The notes beneath the pieces are model-generated. The model was given only the letters and a program-made list of their open reading frames with translations. It made no database searches and had not been told where the DNA came from. Positions 22,201 through 37,200 of a DNA stretch of 64,000 bases are shown in pieces (positions within the stretch are counted from its first letter, which is position 1; each line of letters opens with the position of its first letter). A program made the translations under genes and the position numbers. This stretch comes from Emydura subglobosa (lineage: Eukaryota > Chordata > Testudines > Chelidae): positions 2,903,105 through 2,967,104 of the forward strand of contig ML679974.1 in assembly GCA_007922225.1 (NCBI GenBank), written 5' to 3'.

Positions 22201-25200
22201 GGTTTAATGTGCAAGGTTTCTATAAATATACTAGCTGAATACAAAGCCTAAAATTTACAACAATATATCATACTCACTAAGCCTGGAGAGCTAAGCAGTC
22301 ACTCAGAAAACTATATACAGGAACAGCTTTCTTCAGAGGTCCGGCCAGGGAGTCAGTGGCCTCTGATCCATCCAGCAGCACCTCCCACGGAGTCAGATGT
22401 TGATAGAGTGCTTCCCTTTGTCTAAGTAGTGACGACTTATACCCTTCCATAATCAGCTTTCACCAAATTACCTCTCTGCTCATTATCATATATGCTAATT
22501 ACCTACATTGGGTTTTCATCCTTGACTACATTCTGTTTTCATCATGGTAATTGGGGTCATTAAAACAACATCTGGTGATAGGAAGGTCGGTGTAAAAATA
22601 TGCCCTTTGGCAGTGAAAAAGTGTATCCCCAGATGTTCAAGGATAACTTCTTGTTCCCATCACCATTATTTATGTGCAGCTGCATGCATACATGTTGTGT
22701 ATTTTGTCTTGTTATGTGCCATGGTGTGCAGAAAGTGAGACATCTGCAAGGTTACTCAGTAGTCCTATTAATCTCTGCCAACCAGAAGATGTCATGCTAC
22801 AGGGGTCAGAATAGCCAAGCAAGCAACTGAAGCTATGCTAGGCCTGTAGGACAGTGGTCAGGCAATTCAAATTGCACTAGGCCTCCAACAACCCTTACCT
22901 CTTCATATGTTCTGCTTCATATGTTCATATTTGCTCCACCATGATGTACTCTACTGGCATTGACACTATATTTGTTTGCTTTTCTCATGAACATCGCTAA
23001 CCTTTCTTCCATGCTACCGCTTTCATGTGGAATACACCTTTACTGAGCTGGGCTGCAAACAAAAAAAATCCATCCAAACCACACACCCTAGCTGATGATG
23101 GCATGGTTATGAAGATAACATATGTTACAAAAAACGTTTAAATATTGTAGTGTTAGGACATGGCTTGTCACCACCTCACCACTTAAGTTTTCCTTTTTCC
23201 TCCTCCTCCTCTCTTTTTAATCTTCATAGAGTATAAGATCTTTGGGGCAAGGAACATGCTTTTTTTTTGTTTTTCTATATTGGAGGTGCTACTATAGACC
23301 TTTAATAATAACCTCAGAACTAACTGATGTCTCTTAGAAATATTAGAAGAATATTCTGGAACTCTTTTTGTCCCCAGATACAGTTGTGAGACTTCATTAG
23401 AAGGGAGTAGTAATTGAGCATATGTATCTTGTATGCATGTTGTTTTCAAGGTCATCTATTCCTACTGGTGACTCCTCACTTGAAGTCCTGATGACCTCTC
23501 ATCACATTGTTCTCCACTGCAGCCAATTGTGGTGCTATGAATAGAGAATTAGGACTTCAAGTGAAATAATCAGGGGCAGATATACTAAAAGCAACAAAGA
23601 AGCTATCATCATTCTAATATCCCTAGTTTTTTTTTTTTTTTTTTTAAAGAAGGAAAATACGATATAAGTAAAATTGGCTCTCAGTAGTGCTTTTTAAAGA
23701 CTTATCAAGGGGTATCATTAGGACTTTTAAAGGATCACAACGGTTAACTGTGGCTTGTAATGTTATTTTGTGTTGATAGATATTTTTTGTATTTAATATG
23801 TTGCTTTAAGAGAATCAGGGTAAAATATAGAGTTCTAAAATATTACTAGCTAATATAAAAGATGAGAAATGTTTTTTATTTTCTGCCCTTTAATCTGCTT
23901 GGGTAATGAAACTAGAGTGGCTGGTCTCACTTTCTGGCTCTCTTGTACTGTGAGTTGCTGATATTACAGGGATTTAAATCCTAACTAAAGACTGTTCTAA
24001 GTTATGTTTTTAAAATTATTGGGGGAAATATTTTAAATTTAGCTTTTTGTAAGTTCTCTTTCCTTACAAAATATACATGTCAAACACAACAATAGCATGG
24101 TTTTTCTGACAGGTATGAATTGAACATTTTTTTAAGTTGTACTAATCAAATTGTGCTGAAAACTATCCATATTATCAGACTGTTGTTGCTGGAATCGTCC
24201 AAACTATTCAAGAAAATTGTTAGCAACTGCCATGTGCAGTCACAGTTGAGAAAAGTACAGTTTCAACGTTAAAAGTACAGTGGACACAGCCTTAATTTCA
24301 CATCTGTACTATGATTGTATGCTGACTAGCTGGTATCACACCATTCAGTTTTTTAGCAGGATCTACACTACAATGATAAGCTTATCTGGAATGTTCTACA
24401 TATTGATGAATTTCTGTTTTGTCCATCAATTTGGTATGTAGGTGACCAAAGTTTTTATGTTAATTGATATAATGGTGGCAGAGGAGTATGGATTTGAAAA
24501 TTAAAACATGCATTGTACATTGAAGATAACCATCTTCCTTATAATCAATATTATAAAACTTGTTTCCTTTTGAATGAAGGCTGCTCAGCTTGTGAAATGC
24601 CTATCTACAAACGCTTGTTCTGAGATAGCCTGAGATTGCTGACTTTGAAATAAGCATCACATTGTATTTTCCCAGATATTTGGAAAGGGGTGGGAGTATT
24701 GAAGGAATGAGTCTGAGGCAACATTGGGCATTCATGTGTTTAATTGGTGGTTTTGATTATGGCTGGATTTTACTAAGAGTATAAGTCTGACTGGGACGTT
24801 TTCCTTATACAGTTTTGTAAGTGATTTTGATTACTTGTGGGACATAGATCTACAGATTCTTACTGCTTCAAAATATAAATAAAATCATTGTACAATATGA
24901 TTTAATTCAGCAAAAATTCTCAGGGCTGGAATAATAGGGATTATACAGGTCAAGGCTGATGTGCATTGGCATAGCTTTCTGATGAAGCTTGAATGGTGCT
25001 TAGCTGTACTAAATTTGACTTTAGTCAGGGCTACTAGTATCACATTCATGTGCACAGAGTTGTTTAAAAATCATCTCATTAATGACTGTACAACTTGATT
25101 CAAAGTTCAAAATCTGAAATTAACCCTCTGTAAATTAGGAAATTAATAATGGTACATAGCTGTGGTTTCTAAATGGAGCTCTTATGTAATTAGATAGTAG

Positions 25201-28200
25201 TAAATTAGGTAACATACTTGTTTTCTTTAACTCTGGATTCACATCTGGTGCAGGTGCCCTGTGTTTTCTTGAATCCAACTTTTGTTTGGTATTTTAGAAA
25301 TTTCTTTGCAGGAGAGGAGCAGCTTTCATAGAATCAGTTGTGTTCAGTTCTACACTCTTCTGCTTTTGAGGTAAATTGGAGATGCTTTGTGCAGGACTAG
25401 TACAGACATGAGATTGTGCAGTAGGTGCTCCACGGTGAGGGGCAGCAAGGGGAAGAGAGAAATATTTTCCATCCCTTATATCTTCTCCAGTTCTTCAGGG
25501 TTTTTTGGCAATAGATTTAACTAGGTGATGAGGGAAATTTATTCAAGTAGAATTCTGATATAAAGATCAGAATTTTATATGAAGTCGAACATTCTATGGG
25601 AGGAAGAAGAAGAAAAAAAGTATGAGCACAAAATGGTCTAACTTAAGGCCTTGAGTGACAAGGTGGGTGAGGTAATATATTTTGAACCAACTTCCGTTGG
25701 TGAGAGAGACAAGCTTTTAAGTCTATACAGAGCTCTTCTTCAGGACTGTGTAAGCTCAAAAGCTTCTCTTCAACAGAAGTTGGTCCAATAAAAGCTATTA
25801 CCTCATCCATCTTATCTCTCTAATATTCTGGGACCAGCACGTCTACAACAACACTGTATATAACTCAAGGCTTGACACATTAGGAGTAGTGGCAGATAGG
25901 TTTTTAAAGGACTTCCTTCTACACTCGAGAACAGAATAGATGAACAGGGCACAGTGACATAACTTAATTAAACAGCAAGCTTTATATGTAGCCAGAGATG
26001 TTCATAAAAAGATGTAAGTAAGATGTGACTAAGTACCTAAGTAAGTAAGATGTGACTACGTACCTAAGTAAAATGTGAAAGTTGACACTGAATATTATCA
26101 ACTGTTCATTAATGTTTGTGTGTAATGGCTTGCTTACTAATTAACTTTACCTGATTGGCGTTTATCACAGAGAAGATGTTACTATTTTAAGAACTTTAGT
26201 GTAATTTTTGTTGATTCCCCAAAAAGAATAACTTATTAAAATCAGGCTCCATGGTGATGTTCTGGCATTTTTTCTGCATTTTAAATAAGAGTATCTGAAA
26301 AAACAAAACAAAGGTTTGATCCTGCAACCTCTTACTCATAGAAGTACTTCCATTGACCTCAGTACATGTGAGGAAAGTTGTTCCAGAATTGGGACTAATA
26401 CATTTTTGTTAAAATAATAGAGCTGTGTTGAATTTTAGGATTACAGAACAATGACACCAAAAGACAGTTTCTTCTAGAGCGGCTACTGGATGCAGTTAAA
26501 CAGGTAAGAAATCAAAACAATAAGTATAAGTCTGCCCCAATATTAAAAATATTTCCGCAATTTATAAATGCTGAGTTGACATTCCTGCCAAGAGCTGCTA
26601 TTATTCTTCCCTCCCATCTTCAATAGATGGAGGGGGAAACATGCTTTTCTTAAGAAGTTCACTCAGGCCTTGACTTCACTAGGAAAAAAGGTATGTTAAT
26701 GTGTTAAAATCCCAGAGCAGACAAGGCAAACAGGGAACCTAGGATTTACCTTGACCAGTTAAGATGTTGTTAAAGCTATAGTTTACCTTGTTTGCATTAG
26801 GATTTTAACATCCATTCTGTCTACAGAGTTAAAAATGCACTTCACATAGTGTAGAGTTATAAAGCCAGAACTTCATAGATTTTTATGCAGTCAACTTACA
26901 TAGGAGGATTGGGGATAAAACATGAAGGGAAGTTTGGTGTTCTGTATAGGGTTTTGCTTCTGTGATCCATGTCTGTGCATAGTGGTCCAGGGGAGAATTC
27001 TGTCCTAATTTTGCAACTGAATGTCAACTCTTGAGACCATGTTACAAGAAAATACACAGAAATAAGTCAAATAATTAATGGCTTAACTCAAATGTTTTGC
27101 GAAATCTCTGACTTTAAAAAAATTGTGTGGAAGTTTTCAGAAGTTTAGAATAAAAAAAATCAGGTTGGTTACATTAATAAAAAAAAAATCTAGGAAAATA
27201 TAATCTGAATTGCCAAATATGACAGATTTTCAGGTAGCAGCTAAAAGATGGTGCATTATCAAACCTTTTTGTGTGCTTGTAGTGGAGAATAGTGGTAAAC
27301 AATTTACATTAGTAACTTGTTTACTTTGAGTTCAGATATATGCTGATTTTTTTTTTGCCATTTTCAGATGTGGCTTGCCTCTCTTATCCCATAAGGTTAA
27401 ATAGGGTCAATGCAACTATGGTACACTTTTCTTCCCTGTTCCAGGTGCAAAATTATTATTGTTTGTGAATTTTGGTCCAATCCTGGATATACAACAGGGC
27501 ATAGTGCTTGCATCTGTGAATAGTCCTAGGACTACTTACTGAAGTACATACTGTTCCTGTAAGCAAGAAGTGTGTGCAGATTTAAGCCTTAATTAGTAAC
27601 TGGATTTAGAAATGGAGAACATCATTTTGATGAAATGGGTTTTGGATTCTTGACTGTCCAGACAAGTTAGCAAAGAAGTTACTTGACTGATTAAAAGTAT
27701 TTTAAAAATAACTTTTAAACTCTGTATTTTTGGAATTGTTCTTTGCAGAAAACAGAACTTACTTTAATTTTCCCAATTTTTAATTGGTGTTCTTATGGTT
27801 GTTCTTGTACTTCCTTTTAGTTATATGTGGTAATATAAATTACTGATATGTTTGATAGATATTGGTTGGTCTGTTATAGTGTTTGTGAAGCAGCAGTAAT
27901 TTAGTAATGCATCTTGATTCTGCTGCTGGCTTACAGATAGCCCCCTGTGCAGTTTGAATCTATTTGAACTGTGGAGGTGGTTTTGTCAGGGAGCATAATG
28001 CTAAATGTGCGTAAGTATTCTTTCTGATAGCAGGCCAGATTTGTAACTGCCCTGCTCTGCTGCCGCCCTGCTTCAGGTTTTTATGTTGTTTGAAATATAA
28101 CTTACATGGTGAGTCAGTGAACATCTTTTTTTGTTTGTTTTTAAAATTAAAATTAGAGTATTTAAGAATTTTCAGCTTCTTAACACTGATGGTGTTATTT

Positions 28201-31200
28201 AAACTTTTTTATTACAGTGTCAAATTCGGTTTGGAGGAAGAAAAGAAATTGCTTCAGATTCTGATAGCAGGTAAAAAGCACATTTAAATTTATATATCAT
28301 GACTACATAGACTTTATATAGTAAAAAGATATTTGGTCCACTAGGGTATTCGATCCACTTTATAAAAGCTTGTTTACGTAATGCTGATATAATAAACTCT
28401 TGGTTGCAGTTTTCATACTGGTGCACATAAATCATAGTCCAGACAAAGGGGATTCTCAAGTGTTTGCAGGATTAAGACAAAATGCTGAATTCCGAAGTCT
28501 GGACATAAGTAAAGAAGAACTCTATTTCCCTCCTTTCCCCCCAATATGTCTGTTTTTAAAATGACTGTATATCTTATATAGAAATCTTAAGTCTAGCCCT
28601 ATTCTGTTATGGGTTTCATATTTTAACCAATTAAAAAAACCCTTTGGTTTTCATTTGTTCGTTTTTCTTGTTCCTGATGTGCTTTAGCTGCAAAAGCATT
28701 TTCTCTCTCTTCCTCTCCATCTGCTACAAACGGCTTCTTCTCAATAGTAGAAATTCCAATTGAAAATTGTCATTTGGTTTCCATTGGTTCCAGTTGGTCA
28801 ACTAGGTTATGGCACTGAATAGGTTGATAGTGTAACCATTTATTAGGGCTACTGTCTTTTTAGTGAAAGCCAACAGAATCCAGTTGAAAGATTCTAATAG
28901 TTTACCAGGACATGCATTAAACTCCACTGCTGCCTGTCCTAAATTCTTAAGCCACTCCCATTTCAGTTCAGTAAACTAAACTTGAACTTATTTTTCTCCA
29001 AAGGCAGCTGAACTATCTAACTAGGGGTGGAAATGGCAGCTAATTCTTCCTTACGTGCCTTTTCAGATGTAATTGGTCATCCATTGACCAGTTTCTTATC
29101 AACTACGCTGAATACCTAGATTTTTTTCCCCACAGAAAGTGAATTAAAATGGCAATTGCGAATTGTTAATTTGTATTTATATTGTGTATATTATACCATT
29201 CCCCCACTCTTTGTATGTTGCTTTTCGTACTTTGTAAGATCCTGGAGGCAGGTACTGTCTTTCTGTGTGTGAACCCTAAAGTTAAAATAGAACTTATCTC
29301 CAGATTCAGAGCAAAAACTTCCAACCCAAACTACTACTTTTTGAAACATTGATCAATTTCTGAAACACTTTGTCAAGAATTAGAAGTTTGGATGTCCCCT
29401 TTAGGGTTTATTTGTTAACAAGTGTGGACATCTGGGATTTAAAAAGCCTAATGCTAGGCTGAAAAATGGCATGGTTTACTCACAAATAGTCTCTTGAGAC
29501 GGGCAGAATATGCACCTTGCTCAATCGTGTCCTATTTGGACTGTGGTTAGGCAGCTTAAGTCTTAATTAAAGAGGAAGTGGAAATTTCACATGTATAGAT
29601 TTCTGCTCACATATTTTCCAGTATGCATTGGAGCTATGCTCAATAGTTGAAAATATTTTTGGAGGAGCGAATGTGACACTTTGGGCTTGTGTATACTACA
29701 AATTTAGGTAGACTTAAGTTAGGTTGATCTACAGGCACCTCAACAATTAAATTCGTTGTTGGTGTCCACACTGCCTCCATTCCGCTGGTGGTATGCGTCC
29801 TCGCCAGGAGCGCTTGCACCAACTGAAGTGGGGCATTGTGGGGCATTGACAGCTGAAGTATGGGGCTCACAGATGAGAGCCAACCAGCAGTGAAATTGAC
29901 ATTCTTGTCAGTTTCATGGCTACTATTATTTCACATTTGGTTTCTGGCTCAGGCTGTCAGCCATGAGGTGGGATGAGCATCTGCTGTCAGTGTGGGGGGC
30001 AGAGGGGTTTGTGTGCTCCAGCTGTCAGCTCCGCATGGCTCTACATGGACACTGCATCACCCTAACTACATCAGTCTTAGCTCTACATTCTCTCAGAGGT
30101 GAAGTTATTAAGTTGATATAGTCAGCAACTTACATTGGCGGGAGCACCTTTGTAGTATAAACACTGACAGAGTTAGGGTTGATGTAAGCTGCCTTATATT
30201 GATCTAACTCTAGTGCAGCCCAGGCCTTAGGTGGGTTGCAAATTTTACTAAATTTACTAAATTTCTGTGATGTTCTTTCAGCCTTTTTTATAGCTATATT
30301 TTTTAATTGTTCACAATTCTCCAGTGTCCAGTAAACCATTTTGTTGTTGTTTTTATTCTATTCTATACAGGTTCTTATACCACACTCCTCATTGTAATAG
30401 TGCCCTGATCTACACTTACTGGGTGATTTGGTGGCTGTCGACAGGAGTTATGCAAGCTACATAGAGTAGCTTGCGTAACTCGTGTCAACTGCTGTGCTTC
30501 TCTTCTGCGCGGCATCTTCACTGCACTGTGTCAACGTGGTTTTACTGTGTCGACTTGTGTTGATCTGATGGCAACGACTTTGCCGCCGTCAGTGTAGACG
30601 TACCCAGTATCTGTTACCCACACACAAAAAACACATGATTGAAACATTTTTTGGTTTTCAGAGGCTGTTATCTTTGATATAATTTTCTTTTTCTATAGCT
30701 TACTATGTAGAATTTATTATTCCAACATCAAAAATGTTTCCATTTAATTTTGGAAAACAGTATTCAGTTTCTCATTGTAATATTCAATATTATTGGGTTT
30801 TAATAGTTTAATTGACATCTCTTTCTTATCCAGGAACTAGAATCTCTGTGTTAGCTGTTGCTTTTCAGAATTGCAAGAATCAAGTGGATTCTTCTGGTCA
30901 AACTTGTCTGTTGGAAATTCCTCTTAATAGCAGTTATCTTTAACAAAAACATTGTATTATTCACATCTGTTCACAAAATTCCATCTTGTATATCTTTTCC
31001 ATAATATGTTACTTTGTTAGTATTGCAAAAGAAGTTGTCTTAGAATAACTTCGGTGAAAAATACGATCTGTAAAAACCTGTCATGGTTACAGGGCTAACT
31101 GCACCTCTGTCGTCATTCTGGTCCCTTTGAGTGACTCCCCTTCAGATTTTTGGTCTTGTGTCTTTATCTATCCTGGGGTGGAATTCTGCCATTCTTCTAC

Positions 31201-34200
31201 TTTTAAACCAGACCTTGGGCTACAGCACCCTGTGTATCAGCTGCTCTTACCCAGCAGGTCCAAGTGAATTTGGACATCTGCAGTTCTTACTTTTGGGAGT
31301 CTGTCACTAGGGTTACCATATTTCAGGTTCCCAAAAAGAGGACACTATGGTGGAGGAGGAATGGGGGAGCTGTGGGAAGGGGATGCTGAAGGGAGTACCT
31401 GCACAGGGGGTACTCCCTGGAGGTGGGGAACAGTGTCGCTCCCAGTCATGGTGGCAGGGCAACTGGCGCAAGAAATGATATATGGTGATCAGACTGCCTT
31501 CTTAAAACCAAAAAATTATTTATTAATAGTAGTAACAGAGCTTTAGAGAAAAACAAATATTTTAACAGCATCTAAACACATCTATCTTATATAAAAGCTT
31601 ACCATCTCTAGGCAAGTTTAATTTCTTAAGACATCCCCAGCTGGGGTCTCCTGTGTTTGTCTGGTTCCCTCTTCTTAAGATAATGTTCCTTTTTAAACTT
31701 GCCAGAGTTCTTTTGATCTCCTGTGCTTCTGGGCCTTTTCCTGTCTTGATCCAACCCAGTTTATAGGTTTGATGGAGAGGAAGCAAAATCATCAAAGCTA
31801 ATAGTCTTGATACTGTCCCTTAACAACTCTCAAATGTTTGCGCAGAGGTTGTTGTTCCTTGCCTGGTTGTCTGCAGTGGATTCTTTAGTATGCATTGTTT
31901 TACCAAACTGTGTGAGAGTACTGTATTTGTTATCACATATTCAGAAATGTAGTATAATGGACTTTGGTTAAATTTTAAAAAAAAAGTTAAATTTACTAAA
32001 ATATCAAGTAATAAGGTTGAAATCAATTTAAAAAAAAAGTCTAAATTACTAGATTTTGCTTCTTTTTAGGCAGATTTTACAATGTCTAAAATGCTTGAGG
32101 AGCATCAATATACATTTTAATGTTATCGTTTTCTTAGTCAGGTTTGCAGTGCAGATTGTGTTGAATAATTTAATTTTTTAAGATAATTACAGAAAACCTG
32201 AAATCTAAAATTTCAGCAGCTATCAAGATGTAGATCTAAGTGAAGGTTTATGCATGTTACTCTGACAAGTTTTGTGTAGCTTGCTTTTTCTCTTCAAAAT
32301 TGAGCTTTTTCACGTGTCATGGGTTTGAGGCCGTTTCAGTTGCACAAATGGAAATAAACTCTGCGTCTGATATATCACAGTACTTCTGTAAAACAGCAAA
32401 AGTAGCACTAACAAACAGGTAAAATTGCCTAGAACTTGTATATGTACATTATCAACATATTCCAAAATATCATGACATAGTTGTAAATTTTGAAGTTTAT
32501 CTGTTTAAAATATAATTGTATTATGTACACTGGAGTTGAAATGGATTGTTTTTGATATCCCATTCAATGTGTAAGGATCAATTTCTAATTTGGCTGTTAA
32601 CTTTTTTAACAGTTTCCTGTGGCTCTGAATAGTTACTGTAACCTAGTGGATATGAATAAGTTTATAGAGCTTTCAAATATTAAGTGATTAGTATAAGGAA
32701 AGAACTTTCCAGGGCATATAAGGGAACTGTATACACTAAATACATTCTGCATTTATTCCAGATGTCTGAATCCACTGAATTTAAACATGATTGTTTTTAA
32801 TTCTTTTCACATTGTTGATTTAATTAATCAATTATTCTGTTGCAGAGTTACTTGTCTCTGTGCTCAGTTTGAAGCTGTACTACAGCATGGTTTGAAGAGG
32901 AGCCGAGGATTAGCATTAACAGCAGCAGCAATCAAACAGGCAGCAGGTTTCTCCAGCAAAACAGAAACAGGTAATGCACTGTTCCAACTGATCTATTGAA
33001 AAATGTCAAGATATTTCTCCTTGTTATGTAAGCAGTTGACATAATCTCTCATTTTTGTATTTAAGAAAACAAACCAGACTCTAAAATATTTTTAGTGTAC
33101 TTAACTGAAGACTCATTACAATATCAAAATGGTTGTTAATTGACTCTTTTATGTAGTATGTTGTACATATTCATGTTGAAGATGGCTTTAAATATCCAAG
33201 ATGCTGTTAATACTAGTTTGGTACATGCTGGAATTCATTTTCTTAAAGTGATTGTAAATAGCAGTATAAGTTCTCTGAAAAAATTTTTTTTTCCCAACAG
33301 TTTAGTTTCATTTTCATAACAGTTTTAGTCTAAAATCTCTTATGCTACTTTCAAGAGTCCTCAGTCCATACAATTCTATGATGAGAACTTTCTAAGGCAC
33401 TTTTATTTGGTGACAGTTGATATTGCTAAATGTTATATATTTGTAATGTTGCTTTTGTAATGCTATTGTTCCGTTATTAACCCTATTTTATTCTACTTTT
33501 AATTTTCAAATTTTATGGCAGTGGGCACAAAATAGTAAGCTTTGATAGGATTTTTAAAAACAAAAACTTAAGCTGATTGTATTGGGTAGGGTTTTTTTTT
33601 TTTTTTTTTTTTAACAATTTTTTTTTTATTGGTCAAAAAAATTTTTTTTTTTTTTTAGTGAACACTTTGCTTTTGTGTTGGGTTGTTTCCCTTCTGTTCC
33701 TTTTCTTCTTTTCCCTTCACCTTCCCCTGTATTTATTTATCCACACTTGTGTGTTCAAACAGTTCAGCTTCATGATGTCTCCTTTGCTTGGCCTCCAGTA
33801 GCCTGTTTGGCTTCCCTTCCTCATCCAAGAGATAACAGTTTTAAGGCATTATAAGGGACCGTAATTTTCAGGCTTCTGAGACTCACTCAACTGTAACAAG
33901 TGTTGAATAATTTACCTTGACATTTAATCCTTCTGTATGGTGGAATTTATTATACTTACTGTGACCTCCACCTACAGTTTCCATAATACAGTTAAGTGGC
34001 TTAGGAACTTGTTGTTTGATCTTATTTTTTCTCATTATTTGTTAATGCAGTTTTGTTCTTGTTGGTCATGAGCGAAGACAAGTTGTGCTGGTGTTCTGGA
34101 CTCTTGTGTTAATGTTTTCTTTGAAGTCTAAAGACTTGGCTTTCTTGGGAAACTATTGTGTACATTCTCAGAATTATCCTTTCAGTGTAGTTTGTACAGA

Positions 34201-37200
34201 TAGCTTTGTACATTTCTTTTCTCAGTAGTTATAGGCAGAACTCAAAAGAGTTTGAAGGTTCAGACTGGATAAAGAAATAAAAGTTCAGCTGCTTATTCAA
34301 ACCTTTGTGGAATCTTAGCTTCTTTTATACTTGTTGCCTTTTTTAGTGTGGATTGGGTGGCAGAATGCTTTGCCTTTTTCTCCCTCCTCCCATTGGTAGT
34401 TTGTTGAGTGTGTAGCCTCATTCACCTCCAATCTCATTCTTTTGTTCAGAGGCTGTTCTGCCCTCTCCTAATCCAAAAACCTGTATTCTACAGTTACCTA
34501 TTACTACTTCTAGTGATCACACCACTTTGACATTTGAAGGCATTCCATATAGTCCTCACAACTTTGCTCCAGTGGTCACTGTGTGATTGGTGGTAAAATC
34601 AGAGGCATGTGAGATTCCTTGGTCCTGTCTTGTGAGCGTTCTTAATCTTAAAATTCTGAAAGATCTGTCCACATGGACCATGGACAATGGGAATTGTCAT
34701 ACTGGATCAAACCAGTGGTCCATCTTATTCAGTGTTCTGTGATTCACAGAGACGTATAAACCCCCAAAACAAAAATGTATGTGATAAACGCGCCTATGGG
34801 GGAAGTTGCTTAATAACCCCAGGCATATGTGGTTGATATGTCTTTGAAATGTGAGGTTTTTCATCTCATTTAGTGGAACTGCTTATATCCTTGTTTGTAC
34901 GTGACATTTTTTTTACTAATTTTTTTCAGTAATATCTCATGGTACTGAATTACATAAGATAGTTGTATGGTTCTAATTTTTTTCATTCTTATATTCAGGT
35001 TTCTAAAAATATATTAAAAAGGTGACAATTTAACACCTTAGGTACCTTTTAACAGATTAGAGGCAAATAAACCCAAAACAGCAGCAAGCCTCACCAACAG
35101 CTCCCACACAAACTGTATTCCTCAGCATGCAATCTCTACTCAAAAGCCTGAACAGATGCAAAATTTTTATTTTAGGAGAGGAAAACTAGGACTGCCTGAT
35201 TGACCTTTTCTATAATATTCATTCAATTATAACAACCAGACTTATTTAATTTAGAGATACATAAGATACAACAGGATTGAGGTGTTCAAAAACTTCTAGT
35301 GTGAGAAGAGATTGTATGCCTTTTGTGATTTTTATTGCCTTTCTTTGAACCTTTTATATTTCTGTCATATCCTTTATGAGATGGGATGACCAGAACTGAG
35401 CACACTATTAAAGATGAGGGTTTACTTTCAGTTTATGTAGTGGCATTATGATGTTTCTCTATCCTTTTCTTCAAAAACCTAAATCTTATTTGGTTTTTGA
35501 CTAACATTGTACATTAAGTAGAGGTTTTCATTGAGCTGTCAACAAGGGTGCCTGTGTGTGTCTCCTGAGACATTGATGGGTTCTAAATTAACTACAAAGT
35601 GTAGGGGTAGTTCAAATCGTTCTCTCCCATATACGTTGCCTTGGACTTACCTGCCTTGAATATAATCTGTTTTCATGTTGCCAATTGTCTAGCTTTGTTA
35701 GGTCCATTAGAAGTTTCTCAGTCTTCTCTAATTGTGACCATTTGGTGTCATTACAAAACTCCAGGGTAATATTGCTGTATAGTTTTTTGAGCAATATATA
35801 TATATTAATGGACTATTAATGGCCAATAGTAATTGTCAAACTGCATATAATGTGTTAAAATATTATTTTAATGGCAAGGAATAAGTTAATGGACAGCTGC
35901 TCCTTTCTTCCCAGTGAAGTGGGAGGATGTGACCTGGCATAAAAGTATCCTGCGAACATCTTAGGGTTAACTGAAAAATATGGTGAGGTAAAAGTGTTTT
36001 ATTGTTCGTATTGTTCTTGACACGTGTATTGTCATTACCTCTAATTCAGAATTTTCTCAGGGGCTGGTCCAAGACTGTGGGATTAACTCCCCCAGGAGCT
36101 AAGGACCATCTCAATCGTCACTACCTTCCTCATCAAGTACAAAGCATGTTTCTTTGATTTTGCCTTCCCTATCATAAACACATAGCAACATACATCGTTA
36201 AATAAACAAAACAAAACCTCTTCCCTTTCCCCCATAAAAAACCGCAACCAAAAAACAACTCCACTCCATTTTTCCCCTGGGGAGAGGATGAGAGAAGAAA
36301 CACAGGATAAGTGGTAGTCATATTGCTTATTGTGCTATTGGAAAATGCTCAGATACCACAATGTTGAGCATGGTGTAAGAACCTATATAGAGAAGAATGG
36401 TACTTAATGACAATAAAGTAATTTGATAGGAGGTTTTAATGGTAAGTAGAATTCGTTGCTACCAAACTTAAGTTATCTTATACCAGTTACAAATTTACCA
36501 ATCCTGGAGCATAGATGTGTTTTAAAAATTGATAAACAGCAGTGTGCATCCCCAAAGGAAGTTCTGTGAATGCTGTATAAATTAAATTGTAAGTTGGATG
36601 ACCTTTTAAATATATATTAGATTTAGTAGTGAAGGTGGAATCCTGCAGGAAAAATTCTTATTGCAAACCTCTACAGTGAATAGCTTCAGAGAAATTCTGT
36701 AGAAGTAAACGATCTGCTAAACTGAAGGGTTACAACAAGCTGGGAAATATTCATCTATGTTCAAGGCCATGAATTGGTAATTGTATTTTTTAGTAAAATA
36801 TCATGTCCAATAGATAGGAGACAGTTTATTGTGTGTGTTTAAGCATAAAATATTAATTGTGTTGGCTTTAGAATAATATTTGAAAAATCTGGCATAAGAA
36901 ATTTGGAGGTGAGAAGAGAAGTGATATAGTAGATGGTATTCACAAAGTCATTAAAGAGATAGGGAGAGAGGAAAATAGACCAGACGAATGAGTTAAGCCT
37001 ATTTTTGTATCTTAATATATCTTGCAGAGCCAGTGTTTTGGTATTACGTGAGAGAAATTCTGAATAAACATGAACTACAGCGCTTCTACTCTCTGAGGAC
37101 TATTACTACAGATATTGGCAGAGGCCGTGCCTGGCTCCGGTGTGCATTAAATGAACATTCTCTGGAAAGATATGTCCATATGCTGCTTGCAGATAAAAAT

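Larger units (their letters stand above)
16093..26438 (+). other. SNX29: SNX29 intron 1
   Basis: A 10.3-kb AT-rich intron. Contents include the near-perfect hairpin at 19202-19432, a T-run at 18787-18803, an unclassified inverted-end segment around 20100-21015, the palindromic repeat at 25661-25855 and a 27-bp tandem duplication at 26014-26067. Segments around 17390-17970 and 22160-22900 have a moderately repetitive look but could not be classified. I see no additional exon. Confidence 0.6.
28271..32845 (+). other. SNX29: SNX29 intron 3
   Basis: 4.6 kb. It holds two MITE-like segments (about 29682-30228 and 30408-30605) and a repeat start at 31313 related to 15246. No extra exon is seen. Confidence 0.6.
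32971..37027 (+). other. SNX29: SNX29 intron 4
   Basis: 4.1 kb with T-runs at 33592-33612 and nearby, plus CR1/L3-like fragments at 34685-34745 and 35230-35800. No other feature is recognised. Confidence 0.6.
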
